Shown: positions 8,268-17,436 of the stretch, piece by piece
Layout: every line of letters starts with the position of its first letter
Position numbering within the stretch: position 1 is the stretch's first letter
NCBI GenBank assembly: GCA_963721585.1
Contig: CAVRJN010000004.1
Span: 62,001-126,000 of the forward strand
Length of the DNA stretch: 64,000 bases
Origin: Bog-473 sp963721585
GTDB taxonomy: Bacteria; Actinomycetota; Acidimicrobiia; Acidimicrobiales; RAAP-2
Direction of reading: 5' to 3'
Notes under the pieces: generated by a model
Databases searched by the model: none
What the model was told of the DNA's origin: nothing
What the model saw: the letters and a program-made list of their open reading frames with translations, nothing else
Position numbers and translations under genes: made by a program

Positions 8268-9821
8268 ATGAGCACCGTCCAGGTCGACGAGGACGTCGCC
8301 CGGCTGCACAGGCTCGGGTACGCGCAGGAACTCCGCCGGAGGATGGGCGGCTTCTCCAATTTCGCGGTCTCCTTCACCATCATCTCGGTGTTGTCCGGGT
8401 GCCTCACCCTGTACTACTTCGGGATGACGTATGGCGGCCCCGTGGTGATCGTGTGGGGTTGGATCATCGTCGGCGCGTTCACGACGATCGTCGGGCTCGG
8501 CATGGCCGAGATCGCGTCGGCCTACCCGACCGCCGGCGGGCTGTACTACTGGTCGGCGAAGCTGTCCGAGTCGAACTCCGCTGCGTGGAGCTGGTTCACG
8601 GGCTGGTTCAACCTGCTCGGCCAGGTGGCAGTCACGGCGGGCATCGACTTCGGGTTCGCCATCTTTTTCACACTCTTCTTGAACCTGACGACGAACTTCC
8701 CTGACAGCACCGGCTGGATCCTGACGGTGTACGGATGCGTCCTCGTCGCGCACGGGCTGCTCAACAGTTTCGGTGTGCGTGTGGTCGCCTTCCTGTCGGA
8801 CGTGAGTGCCTGGTGGCACATCCTCGGGGTCCTCACCATCGCGGTTGTGCTCTTCTTCGTCCCGAGCCACCACGCGTCGGCGTCGTTCGTCTTCACCAAG
8901 TTCGAGAACGAATCGACTCTCGGTGTGCCCTGGTTCGTCTTCATGATCGGGCTCCTGATGGCGCAGTACACCTTCACCGGCTACGACGCCTCGGCCCACA
9001 TGTCCGAGGAGACCTATAACGCCGACATCGCGGCGCCAAGGGGAATCGTCAGCTCCATCATCATTTCCTTGATCGCCGGCTGGATCCTCATCCTCGCTAT
9101 CACGTTCGTGATCCCGACCGACCCCAAGGTGTACGCCACGGTTGCCGCCCAACAGGCGGCCCCTGTGCTCATCTGGGAAGCCGCGTTGTCCAGGGTCGGC
9201 GCTGAGCTCCTGTTGCTGATCGCCGTGGTGGCGCAGTTCTTCTGCGGCATGGCCTCGACGGCGGCGAACTCCCGGATGCTCTTCGCGTTCAGCCGCGACG
9301 GCGCCGTGCCCGGTCACCGCTACTGGCACCGCATCAACCCGCGCACGCGGACGCCCACCAACTCCATCTGGTTCTGCGTCGTCTTCGCCTTCCTCCTGGC
9401 CGTGCCCGTGCTCTGGAGCAGCGTGGCCTACGCCGCGGTGACGTCGATCGCCACCATCGGGCTCTACATCGCCTACGTGCTGCCGACACTGCTGCGCCGC
9501 ATCAAAGGCAAGGGCTGGGAGGGCGGTCGGTGGTCGCTCGGCAAGTGGAGCCCGCTCGTTGGGTGGGTCGGCATCCTCTGGGTGGCCTTCATCGCCGTGC
9601 TGTTCATGCTGCCCGAGGTGTCCTTCAGCACCGTCAACTGGGACACCTTCAACTACGCCCCCATCGCCGTGGGTGTCGTGCTGCTCTTCTCCGGCGGCTA
9701 CTGGCTCCTCAGCGCCCGCAAGTGGTTCAACGGACCGGTCTCGCAGGGCGACGAGTCGCAGCTGAAGTCGATCGAGGCCGAGTTTGCCAACATCGAGCGC
9801 GAGCTCGAGGAGGTCGACTGA
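8268..9821 (+). CDS. APC-superfamily amino acid permease
   Basis: The 517-aa protein has about twelve membrane helices and the N-terminal signature of the amino acid/choline transporter branch (RRMGGFSNFAVSFTIISVLS near residues 25-44, then the AEIASAYPTAGGLYYW helix). A further conserved segment FTGYDASAHMSEET lies near residues 235-250. It should import amino acids, GABA or related amines by cation symport. ATG 8268 is chosen because GGAGG sits a few bases upstream and because the family starts here; the open frame runs on to GTG 8142. The C-terminus is acidic and cytoplasmic. It stands alone, so its substrate cannot be inferred from neighbours. Confidence 0.88.
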   Translation: MSTVQVDEDVARLHRLGYAQELRRRMGGFSNFAVSFTIISVLSGCLTLYYFGMTYGGPVVIVWGWIIVGAFTTIVGLGMAEIASAYPTAGGLYYWSAKLSESNSAAWSWFTGWFNLLGQVAVTAGIDFGFAIFFTLFLNLTTNFPDSTGWILTVYGCVLVAHGLLNSFGVRVVAFLSDVSAWWHILGVLTIAVVLFFVPSHHASASFVFTKFENESTLGVPWFVFMIGLLMAQYTFTGYDASAHMSEETYNADIAAPRGIVSSIIISLIAGWILILAITFVIPTDPKVYATVAAQQAAPVLIWEAALSRVGAELLLLIAVVAQFFCGMASTAANSRMLFAFSRDGAVPGHRYWHRINPRTRTPTNSIWFCVVFAFLLAVPVLWSSVAYAAVTSIATIGLYIAYVLPTLLRRIKGKGWEGGRWSLGKWSPLVGWVGILWVAFIAVLFMLPEVSFSTVNWDTFNYAPIAVGVVLLFSGGYWLLSARKWFNGPVSQGDESQLKSIEAEFANIERELEEVD

Positions 9822-10002
9822 GCCACTCCGCGCGGCATGCGCTCGGACCCGGCCCCCCGTGCTCGAAGCCCAATTCCGGGTCGTGCGCTGATGTTCGGTG
9901 TCCCGGAGATCGTCCGTCTTCCCTGGTGAAAGCGGGTGTTTCTCCCAAGTAGGGTGCCGTTTTGGCCCCTTGGCCCGAGCCCTCGAGCGGAGGGCGGGCC
10001 GG

Positions 10003-10087
10003 TAACGTAAACCCGATGTGGCCGAACGACCGTGGCTCAGGGGTCACCTTGGACCGCGCTGGCTCGCACCCGGTCACACGTGGCTGA
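10003..10087 (+). promoter_or_regulatory. Leaderless-type promoter with 23-codon upstream ORF
   Basis: A -10 box TAACGT (10003-10008) is followed 7 bases later by ATG 10016, the spacing seen at other leaderless starts in this window. That ATG opens a 23-codon frame ending at TGA 10085-10087, in a different frame from the membrane protein that starts at 10107. It may be a leaderless upstream ORF, or the real N-terminus of the downstream gene separated by another frame break. Confidence 0.4.
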
Positions 10088-10106
10088 ACCCCGCGGGCCC
10101 GAGGCC

Positions 10107-12588
10107 ATGACCGAGCCGGCCCCACCCGAACCTGGCACGGCCGTGTCGGCGGCCCGGGCCTCGTCCCGCGGCAGCTGGTGGTGGGTGCCGGGAGCCATCA
10201 CGGTCATCACCATCGCCAGTGTGATCGTCGTCACCCTGTCGCAGCTGCACCCCGGCATGCTGTTGACCAACACGACGACCACCGGCGGCGACACGGGCGC
10301 GCACGTGGCGATGCCCAAGTTCCTCGAGAGCCTGCTCGTCCATGGTCACCTCACAGGCTGGGATCCGGGCTGGTACGACGGCTTCCCCCTGTACACCTTC
10401 TACTTCACGATTCCCGATCTCTTCATTGCGATCGGCGGGTGGATCATCCCTTACGGCGTCGCCTTCAAGCTGGGGACGATCCTCGGGTCGGTCATCCTCC
10501 CCATCTGCGCGTGGGGCTGCGGCCGCTTCTTCCGTCTCCGGGCGCCGCTGCCCGCCATCCTGGCCGCCGCCACCCTGCCCTTCCTGTTCGACTACACGTT
10601 CACCATCTATGGCGGAAACCTGTTCTCGACGTTGGCGGGGGAGTACGCCTATTCCTTCAGCCTGTCGCTGGCGGTGCTGTTTCTCGGGCTCTTCGCCTGT
10701 GCCGTCAGGGAGGGCAGGTACCGCGGCTGGACCGCCGTCGTCCTCGCCGTCTGCATCCTCTCGCACATGGTCGGAGGCATGTACGCCCTGGCCGGCGCGG
10801 CGATCCTCACGCTGGTCGAGCTCCTGCCGGCCCGCTGGGGGATCGGCGACTCGGCGCTGCACGTCTGGCGCGGCGACGACACCGCGGTGCAGGTGCCCCG
10901 GGCCCGCATTCTGTGGTGGGCCGGTTCGACAGTTGCCATCGGACTGCTGCTCTCCGGGTGGTGGCTCGTCCCCTTCGGACTGGAGCACGCGTACGCATCC
11001 TCCATGGGGTACACGAACGTGGAGGGCTGGGCCCAGTACTTCCGAGAAGCCGATGCATGGGCTCTCGTCCTGGCCGCCATCGGGGCCGTCACGGCCGTCG
11101 TGACGCGGGAGTCGCTTCGGTATGACCGTGACCCTGTTGGGGATCGCCTTCGCCTTGGCCACCGCGGTGGACCCGCAGGGGAGCCTCTACAACGTCCGCC
11201 TGCTGCCGTTGTGGTTCATCTCGGTCTACCTGATGGCGGCCTGGGCGTTCGGGACCTGGTGCGTCATTGTGGCGACGGCGTGGCGCCGGGTGCGGGACCG
11301 TCGCTGGCGAGTGGACGAACCGGCGGTCTGGGACGGGCCCGGCTCCGCGATCGGGTCGGCTTCCGAGGCGGAATTTCCCGGGTGGGCGCCGGCGACACGG
11401 ACCCCTTCACCGCCGCGGCGTTGGGGTCCCGCCGCCGTCAGCGGCGCCATCCTCGGGCTGCTCGCCGTGATGGTGGCGGTCGTCCCGCCCTTCATCCTTC
11501 CCGCGTCGTCGCTCCCGGTGACCCTCGGGCCCAACGAGGTCACGAATTGGTCCAGCTACAACTACGAGGGCTACCAGGGCCAGACTTCCTACCCGGAGTT
11601 CCACTCGCTCATGCAGACGATGGACGACCTCGGCCGGCGTTACGGATGCGGCCGTGCCATGTGGGAGTACAGCGCGAGCGAGAACCGCTTCGGCACGCCC
11701 GAGGCGCTGATGCTGCTGCCCTACGAGACGAACGGGTGCATCGACTCCATGGAGGGCCTCCTCTTCGAGTCCTCCGCCACGACGCCGTACCATTTCCTCA
11801 ACCAGGCGGAGCTTTCGGCCGGGCCCTCCGAGCCCGAGGTCGGTCTTCCGTACGGCCCGCTCAACGTGACGCTCGGGGTGCAGCACCTGCAGCTGCTCGG
11901 GGTGAAGTACTTCATGGCGGAGACCACGCAAGTCGAACAGGAGGCGGCGGCCGACCCGGATTTGCGACTCGTCGCCGAGAGCGGTCCGTGGACCTACAAC
12001 TACAGCGGGGCCGACACGACCACGACGTGGCAGATCTACCTCGTGAAGGACTCGCCCCTCGTGGTACCGCTCGTCAACGACCCGGCGGTCCTCTCGGGGG
12101 TGAAACCCGGGCCGTCGAGCTGGCTCGGCAACGCCGCCGCCGAGGGACCTGCCCTGTCCTGGTACACCGATCCGAGCAAGTGGAGCGTCGAGTTGGCCCA
12201 GAGCGGACCCTCGGACTGGCCCCGGACCCCGGTGGGCGACGTCCATCCGACCGTCAAACGCGTCGGGACGACCAACGTGTCCGCCGTCACACAGACCGAC
12301 TCGTCCATCAGCTTCCATGTCTCACGGCTGGGGACACCGGTCCTCGTCAAGGTCTCCTACTTTCCCAACTGGCAGGCCGTCGGGGCCGACGGCCCTTGGC
12401 GCGTGGCGCCGAACCTCATGGTTGTCGTCCCCACCAGCCATGACGTCACCCTGGCCTATGGCGCGTCGGTGGCCAATCACCTCGGACAGCTGGCCACGCT
12501 TATCGGGTTGGTGGCTCTCGTGATGCTGTTCGTCCTGCCCGCGCTCCGTCAGTGGAGACGCAGGCCAGCACCTGAAACGAGCGTCTGA
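10107..12588 (+). CDS. PTPS-related large membrane protein (GT-C-like), frame broken near 11115
   Basis: The gene is read in two frames. The first part (10107 to about 11112) holds the N-terminal membrane domain with GGDTGAHVAMPKFLE (about residues 58-72), the region that resembles the acidic motif of PTPS_related/GT-C-type membrane proteins, and about eight helices. The second part (about 11116-12588) continues with more helices (LYNVRLLPLWFI), a large extracellular domain and a final C-terminal helix. Removing one base between 11112 and 11120 gives a continuous protein of about 826 aa. Such proteins are thought to transfer sugars or modify envelope glycans. The break may be an error or a real mutation; both halves keep normal coding character, which argues against an old pseudogene. 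Confidence 0.7.
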
Positions 12589-12633
12589 ACCACGGCGGGC
12601 CGGATCTCCGTCGGCCGCCGCCGCGCCCGTGCG

Positions 12634-12662
12634 AGACAGAAAGTACAGAAAGTGTCTAATAT
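12634..12662 (+). promoter_or_regulatory. TetR operator-like repeat overlapping a -10 box
   Basis: A nine-base direct repeat ACAGAAAGT occurs twice head to tail (12636-12644, 12645-12653). The same stretch is bounded by the inverted pair AGACA (12634-12638) and TGTCT (12653-12657). It runs directly into a -10 box TAATAT (12657-12662), ten bases before the TetR start. An operator in this position would let the regulator repress its own operon with the P450. Confidence 0.6.
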
Positions 12663-12671
12663 GTCCCTCTG

Positions 12672-13292
12672 ATGACGGCAACGCTGCAGGTCGTGGACTC
12701 CGTCGTGTCGCCTCGCGCAACGCAGGCGACCTCCTTTGGGCCCACCGAGGAACGGATCCTCACCGCTGGACTCGCACTCATCGGGCGACGGGGCGTGCGC
12801 AGGCTCGGGATGCGGGAGATCGCCGAGACGGCAGGCGTGTCCCGGGGCACCCTCTACCGCTACTTCCCCAGCAAGGAGGAGGTCCTGGCCGCGGCCGCCA
12901 CCTACGACGCCCAGCGGTTCTCCGACGGGCTCGACGAAGTGCTGGCGGCCGCGCTCTCGCCGGAGGAGCGCATCGGCGCGTTCATGGCCTACGCCTTCGA
13001 CTTCATCCGCTCGCACCCGTGCCGCCCGCTCTTCGAGTCCGAGTCCGGGTTCGTCATGAGCTATCTCCTGGACCACCTGCCGTCGCTGCGGGAGGAACTT
13101 CTGCGCCGGCTCGGAGACGCCCTCGACTCGGTGCCCGCGGTGGCCGCGGGCACCCTCGGTAAGGACCAGCTGGCCGACGTCGTGGTCCGTCTCTTCGCGT
13201 CGAGCTGGATCATCCCCGAGACCGACGACGCCTCGCTCGTGCAATCAGTCAACCGCATCCTGCAGATCAGTTCGGAGGAGACCAATGAGTGA
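12672..13292 (+). CDS. TetR-family transcriptional regulator
   Basis: This 206-aa protein has the TetR DNA-binding helix-turn-helix at residues 26-72, including REIAETAGVSRGTLYRYFPSKEEVL-type sequence, followed by an all-helical ligand-binding domain. It overlaps the P450 start by eight bases, so the two are translationally coupled. The promoter region has an operator-like repeat over the -10 box, and the short distance to ATG 12672 suggests a leaderless or nearly leaderless transcript. It probably represses the TetR-P450 operon until a hydrophobic substrate binds. The ligand is unknown. Confidence 0.9.
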   Translation: MTATLQVVDSVVSPRATQATSFGPTEERILTAGLALIGRRGVRRLGMREIAETAGVSRGTLYRYFPSKEEVLAAAATYDAQRFSDGLDEVLAAALSPEERIGAFMAYAFDFIRSHPCRPLFESESGFVMSYLLDHLPSLREELLRRLGDALDSVPAVAAGTLGKDQLADVVVRLFASSWIIPETDDASLVQSVNRILQISSEETNE

Positions 13293-14508
13293 GACCGAAA
13301 CCGTAGAGCAGGCCGGCAACGGCGATGCGTTGGCCGGCATGGACGCCGACATGGCGGCCAACCCGCAGCCGACCTTCAAGCTCCTCCGGGACGAGATGCC
13401 GGTGTTGTCCATCGACATCGGCTCCAACCCCGGGGTCCTCCTGACGCGCAAGGAGGACGTCGACTTCGCCCTGCGCCATACCGAGATCTTCTCGTCCAAC
13501 GTGGATGCCGTCGACCTCAAGAACAAGCGGCCCATGATTCCGCTCCAGATCGACCCGCCGGAGCACAAGAAGTTCCGCAAGCTCCTCGACCCGATCTTCG
13601 CCCCGCGCAAGATGGCTCTCATGGAGCAAGAGGTCTCGGACCTCGTCAATCACCTCATCGACGGCTTCATCGAGCGCGGCGAGGTGGACTTCGCCAAGGA
13701 GTTCTCCGTTCCGTTCCCCTCGGAGGTCTTCCTCACGCTCCTGGGCCTGCCGATGGACGAGCTGGACACGTTCCTCACCATGAAGGACGGCATCATCCGA
13801 CCGGAGCACGTGACCGGGACGGCCCAGGGGTCGGCTGAGGCGGGCGCGTACCAGCAGAAGATCGCCGATTCGGTCTATGCATACTTCGACGAGATCCTGG
13901 ATCAGCGCGAGAAGGAGCCGAAGGACGACCTCCTGTCGCACTTCCTGAGCGCGGAGGTCGAGGGCGACCGCCTCTCCCGTGAGGACATCCTCGACATCTG
14001 CTTCCTCTTCCTGATCGCCGGGCTCGACACCGTCACGGCCACACTCGACTGCATGTTCGCCTTCCTCGCGACCCATCCCGAGCACCGCCGCCAGCTGGCC
14101 GAGAACCCCGACATCATTCCGAACGCCATCGAGGAGCTCCTCCGCTGGGAGACCCCCGTGATGATGGTGTCGCGCGTCGCGGTGGAGGACACCGAGCTGT
14201 CGGGTTGCCCGGTGCACAAGGGTGATCACGCCATTGTCGTGATCGGCTCGGCCAACACCGACGAGGCCGAATTCCCCGACGCGCACGAGGTGCGCTTCGA
14301 CCGCGAGGTCAACCGCCACATCGCCTTCGGGGGCGGCATTCACCGTTGTCTCGGGTCACACCTGGCGCGCCTGGAGTTGCGGGTCGCACTGCGGGAGTGG
14401 CACAAGCGCATTCCCGAGTACGAGATCGAGCCCGATCACCAACTCGTCTACACGACGGGGATCCGCTCCATCGACTACTTCCCGATGCGTTTCACGGCGC
14501 GGGCGTAG
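13285..14508 (+). CDS. Cytochrome P450
   Basis: All P450 landmarks are present in this 407-aa soluble enzyme: the I-helix AGLDT (residues 245-249), the ExxR pair Glu284-Arg287, and the heme loop FGGGIHRCLG with the proximal Cys355. Such enzymes insert one oxygen atom into lipids, steroids, terpenes or xenobiotics and need a ferredoxin partner; none is encoded nearby. ATG 13285 overlaps the regulator's stop. The C-terminal codons and stop lie in the first copy of a 27-bp tandem repeat, so two further in-frame TAG stops follow the real one. Substrate is unknown. Confidence 0.93.
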   Translation: MSETETVEQAGNGDALAGMDADMAANPQPTFKLLRDEMPVLSIDIGSNPGVLLTRKEDVDFALRHTEIFSSNVDAVDLKNKRPMIPLQIDPPEHKKFRKLLDPIFAPRKMALMEQEVSDLVNHLIDGFIERGEVDFAKEFSVPFPSEVFLTLLGLPMDELDTFLTMKDGIIRPEHVTGTAQGSAEAGAYQQKIADSVYAYFDEILDQREKEPKDDLLSHFLSAEVEGDRLSREDILDICFLFLIAGLDTVTATLDCMFAFLATHPEHRRQLAENPDIIPNAIEELLRWETPVMMVSRVAVEDTELSGCPVHKGDHAIVVIGSANTDEAEFPDAHEVRFDREVNRHIAFGGGIHRCLGSHLARLELRVALREWHKRIPEYEIEPDHQLVYTTGIRSIDYFPMRFTARA

Positions 14509-14568
14509 CCGCGTCGTTTCACGGCGCGGGCGTAGCCGCGTCGTTTCACGGCGCGGGCGTAGCCGGGT
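14488..14568. repeat. 27-bp tandem repeat (3 copies) containing stops of both convergent genes
   Basis: A 27-base unit beginning CGTTTCACGGCGCGGGCG is present three times head to tail at 14488, 14515 and 14542; the last copy differs near its end. Because 27 is a multiple of three, each copy carries TAG in the frame of the P450. The last copy supplies the TGA stop of the PH-domain gene on the other strand (14546-14548). Confidence 0.9.
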
Positions 14569-16015
14569 CCAAGGTCCGCCTCCCGCCGTTGGCCACGTGC
14601 TCGGTCCAACGGCCCTCATGCCAGTAGCGCCGCTCGTGGCGACCCGCCGGGTCGGGGTACCAGCCTGAGGGGGCGGCATCGCTGCCGGCTGCCGTGGGGT
14701 GTGTCCGATCGCGCCGGCGGGCGGACCGGCTCAGCGCGGTCAGGTCGGCGACCAGCCGGTCGGCCTCCTCGACCTCGCGGTCCCTGAATTCGGCCCGGGC
14801 CCGCTTCCCCGCCACGTCGACGTGGACCGTGGCCAGGCCCAATGGCCGCTGCAGCGGGCCCTGGACGCGTCGGATGCTCTGGGTCTTCTCCAGCGGGACC
14901 CAGGTGGTCGCCCGGTTGATCCGCCCCGTCACGCAGACGGCGTGCATGGTGTCGTGGCCGGCCGAGAGGAAGTGGAAGCTGAGGGGAGCCTTCAACCGGG
15001 CGCGTCCCGGCGGCGCCGTGCGCTCCGGATCGGGGGCGCCCAGGAGCCGGGCCAGCAGGTGCCAGGAGTCCTGCTGCGATCCGACCGGCAGGATCGCCTT
15101 GCGGACGACGCTCGTGCCCTCGCCCCGCTGGTTCCGGGACGTCGCCCCGGCCACGTCGACCTCAAGGCGGCACCACCCGAACGGGCGCCACAGCAGCGGC
15201 TCCACCTGGCGGACGGCCTGGATCCTGCCGTAGGGGACGGTCTCGGAGATGGTCTGCAACAGCCCGCGCCGGATGCGCACCCCCTCGGGTGCCTCGACCG
15301 CGATGAATGCGTACTGGCCCGACAGGCGACGCCAGATCACACCGGCGGCGCTCAGCAGGTAGACGGCGAGCACCCCCGCCACCGCCGCCGCCGTCTTCGG
15401 CTCGAACTGGTCGAGGACCGCCAGGACGGCCACCGTCCCGATCACAATGATCGTGACCAGCGACAGGAAGACCGACGCCAGGAGGCGGCCCGTGTCCACG
15501 CTGGCCATGGGCAGGCCGGTGTTGCTCGAGACCGCCCCCACGGTATCGATGTGCCCCGCCAGCAACACCAGTCGGAGCTCGGTCGCTTGCGCATCGGAAA
15601 GGTATGCCAGCTTGCCGTCCGTCGAGCCCGAGCCGGCGAGCCGGATGCGGAGCTCGGACACACCGAGTAGGCGGGCCAGGAAGGGGCGCACGATGTCCAC
15701 GGCCTGGATGCGGCCCAACGGCAACCGGCGCGAGTCCTTGCGGATCAGGCCGGTCTCAATGCGCAGGGTGTCCCCCTCGAGACGCCAGCGGGTGACCATC
15801 CAGTGGACGTAGCCGTAGACGGCGGAGATCAGGGTGATGGCGATCAGGTAATCGGTCTCCGCCGGCCCGTTCTCGGCCTTCGAGTGCACGTTCGAGACGA
15901 CGAGGAGGAGCACCAGGGCCGGGGCGAGCCGGCCGACACGGGCGATCGGTGTGAGCGGGTGGAGCCGGCTCCAGCCTTCGTCGGGCGGTGGTGGACCGAG
16001 GCCGGCGTTGCTCAC
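14546..16015 (-). CDS. PH-domain (bPH2, YdbT-like) membrane protein with C-terminal DUF2510
   Basis: The 489-aa product has paired membrane helices near residues 28-70 and again near 185-240. Each is followed by a bacterial PH_2 domain (for example TLRIETGLIRKDSRRLPLGRIQAVDI at about 82-107, then GVRIRRGLLQTISETVPYGRIQAV near 265). A third PH-like segment follows near residue 350. The C-terminus adds a DUF2510 motif (WYPDPAGRHERRYWHEGRW) near 450. Its start overlaps the stop of the smaller PH gene by four bases (ATGA), which indicates translational coupling. YdbS/YdbT-like pairs are envelope proteins of unknown mechanism. The DUF2510 tail is a typical actinobacterial addition. Confidence 0.85.
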   Translation of the reverse strand: MSNAGLGPPPPDEGWSRLHPLTPIARVGRLAPALVLLLVVSNVHSKAENGPAETDYLIAITLISAVYGYVHWMVTRWRLEGDTLRIETGLIRKDSRRLPLGRIQAVDIVRPFLARLLGVSELRIRLAGSGSTDGKLAYLSDAQATELRLVLLAGHIDTVGAVSSNTGLPMASVDTGRLLASVFLSLVTIIVIGTVAVLAVLDQFEPKTAAAVAGVLAVYLLSAAGVIWRRLSGQYAFIAVEAPEGVRIRRGLLQTISETVPYGRIQAVRQVEPLLWRPFGWCRLEVDVAGATSRNQRGEGTSVVRKAILPVGSQQDSWHLLARLLGAPDPERTAPPGRARLKAPLSFHFLSAGHDTMHAVCVTGRINRATTWVPLEKTQSIRRVQGPLQRPLGLATVHVDVAGKRARAEFRDREVEEADRLVADLTALSRSARRRDRTHPTAAGSDAAPSGWYPDPAGRHERRYWHEGRWTEHVANGGRRTLDPATPAP

Positions 16016-16491
16016 ATGCCCGCCGCCATCGACTCGCCGAGGTCCGTCAGCCGGTCCCGCAGCCGGGCCGCCTCGGCCTGTTCCAGTCCTGGGATGCGGG
16101 CGTCGCTGGCTGCCGCCGCCGTGTGGAGCTTGACCGTCGACAGCTGGAAGAGGCGCTCAATCGGTCCCGCGGTCACCTCGACGAACTGCATCCTTCCGTA
16201 CGGCACGACGGAGAGCCGCTGCACCATCACCCCCCGCGCGACGATGAGGTCCTCGTGGCGCTCCTGGTAGCGCCAGGCCCGGAACCGACGGCGGAGGAAC
16301 CAGGAGAAGGTCGCCCCCAGGGCGACCACGACCACGACGCTGACCAGGCCGGCCAACGGGCCGGCGCCAGCCCACAACGCCAGTCCGAACAAGGCGGTGA
16401 GCACGATCGTGATCGTCCCGGCCTCGGCCCGCCGCATCCGCCACAGGCGCGGAGAAGGGCGGAGCCAGGGCTGATCGTCCCCGGTCGTCAC
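16012..16491 (-). CDS. PH-domain (bPH2, YdbS-like) membrane protein
   Basis: The 159-aa protein has two adjacent membrane helices (about residues 25-65) and a C-terminal bPH2 domain with DLIVARGVMVQRLSVVPYGR near 90-110. It is the partner of the downstream YdbT-like gene, sharing the ATGA overlap at 16012-16015. I chose GTG 16491 because the product then has the usual family length; the frame stays open to 16575 but would overlap the divergent gene starting at 16535. Role unknown, membrane-associated. Confidence 0.8.
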   Translation of the reverse strand: MTTGDDQPWLRPSPRLWRMRRAEAGTITIVLTALFGLALWAGAGPLAGLVSVVVVVALGATFSWFLRRRFRAWRYQERHEDLIVARGVMVQRLSVVPYGRMQFVEVTAGPIERLFQLSTVKLHTAAAASDARIPGLEQAEAARLRDRLTDLGESMAAGM

Positions 16492-16521
16492 AGCTCCGAC
16501 GATAAAGGGAACCCTCCGGCC

Positions 16522-16527
16522 TAGGGT
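16522..16527 (+). promoter_or_regulatory. -10 box of a leaderless transcript (SCO6745-like gene)
   Basis: TAGGGT at 16522-16527 lies 7 bases before GTG 16535, with no Shine-Dalgarno sequence. The distance predicts transcription starting at or beside the start codon. Confidence 0.55.
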
Positions 16528-16534
16528 GGCAATT

Positions 16535-17428
16535 GTGACCAGGTTGCGCACGTCTGCGACAAGAAAACTGGCCATGGCGCTGGAGCCGGTGGCGGGGCAG
16601 GTGTACTTCTCCCCCGAGTGCCACGCTGCCTATGCCGCGCTCGGTTTCTCGCCCAGCCCGGGCTCGCTTCCGAACGGCGTGCAGTTCCCGGACGGGGCCG
16701 CCTACTTCACGAGCCGGGGTTCGGTCATGGGTCAGGTACCCGGGGAGGTGGTGGCCGCCGCGTTTGCCGTCTTCAATCCTGAAGCGGTGGTACCGGCTGT
16801 CGGGTTCGGCTGGAGCAAGGTCGACGCGGTCACCATCTGCGCGGCGCGCACCAAAGGCGCGGTCGATCAACTGGTGCGCGTCCTGGGCCCGGAGCCCGAG
16901 GGACTGGCGGTCGCCACCGGATTGTTGACCAAGGCGGTGGAGCCGCTGCGCCCCGAGGGCAAGCCGCTCTTTGCCGGGTTGCGGAGTCTCGGACTGCCCG
17001 GCGATCCGATGGGTGACATGTGGAGACTGGCCGACATGCTCCGCGAATACCGGGGGGACGCCCACACGGCGGCGTGGACGTCGGCCGGTCTCGATGCCAC
17101 CGAGGTGGGGCTCCTCACCGAGCTCTACTGGGGACTGCCCATGCGGAGCTACATTCGCACCCGCGCCTGGACGGACGAGCAGCTGACCGCGGCGGAGACG
17201 TCGCTGTCGGAGCGGGGCTTCGTGGTCGACGGCGCCTTCACCACTGAAGGACGCGCGCTACGTGAGTCGGTCGAGGTCGTGACCGATGCGCAGTGTGGGG
17301 TCATCCTCGACGCGCTCGGGGACTCGTTCGACGATCTGCTGGCCGTCCTCGGCCCGTGGGGCGACGCCATTCGCGCCGCCGCCGCGTACCCCCCGCAGGG
17401 CCCCCACGACCTGGCTCCCGTTCGCTGA
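16535..17428 (+). CDS. SCO6745-like protein
   Basis: The 297-aa protein matches the actinobacterial SCO6745 group: an N-terminal LEPVAGQVYFSPE segment (about residues 15-28), an Ala-rich middle and the segment LYWGLPMRSYIRTRAWTDEQ around 205-225, which looks like a winged-helix. The biochemical role is not known. GTG 16535 is chosen because the family begins about there and because a -10 box lies 7 bases upstream. ATG 16574 is possible but would remove conserved N-terminal residues. The stop is 3 bases from the stop of the convergent cupin gene, and both stops lie in a small palindrome. Confidence 0.75.
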   Translation: MTRLRTSATRKLAMALEPVAGQVYFSPECHAAYAALGFSPSPGSLPNGVQFPDGAAYFTSRGSVMGQVPGEVVAAAFAVFNPEAVVPAVGFGWSKVDAVTICAARTKGAVDQLVRVLGPEPEGLAVATGLLTKAVEPLRPEGKPLFAGLRSLGLPGDPMGDMWRLADMLREYRGDAHTAAWTSAGLDATEVGLLTELYWGLPMRSYIRTRAWTDEQLTAAETSLSERGFVVDGAFTTEGRALRESVEVVTDAQCGVILDALGDSFDDLLAVLGPWGDAIRAAAAYPPQGPHDLAPVR

Positions 17429-17436
17429 GCGTCAGC
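17424..17436. terminator. Small palindrome spanning two convergent stop codons
   Basis: GCTGA (17424-17428) pairs with TCAGC (17432-17436) around a 3-base loop. The arms contain the TGA stops of both the SCO6745-like gene and the cupin gene. A five-pair stem is weak as a terminator on its own. Confidence 0.3.

Noticed and set aside
14488..14568. Possible CRISPR-like or satellite array
   Set aside because: Units are directly adjacent without spacers, number only three, and overlap coding ends. No cas gene is present.
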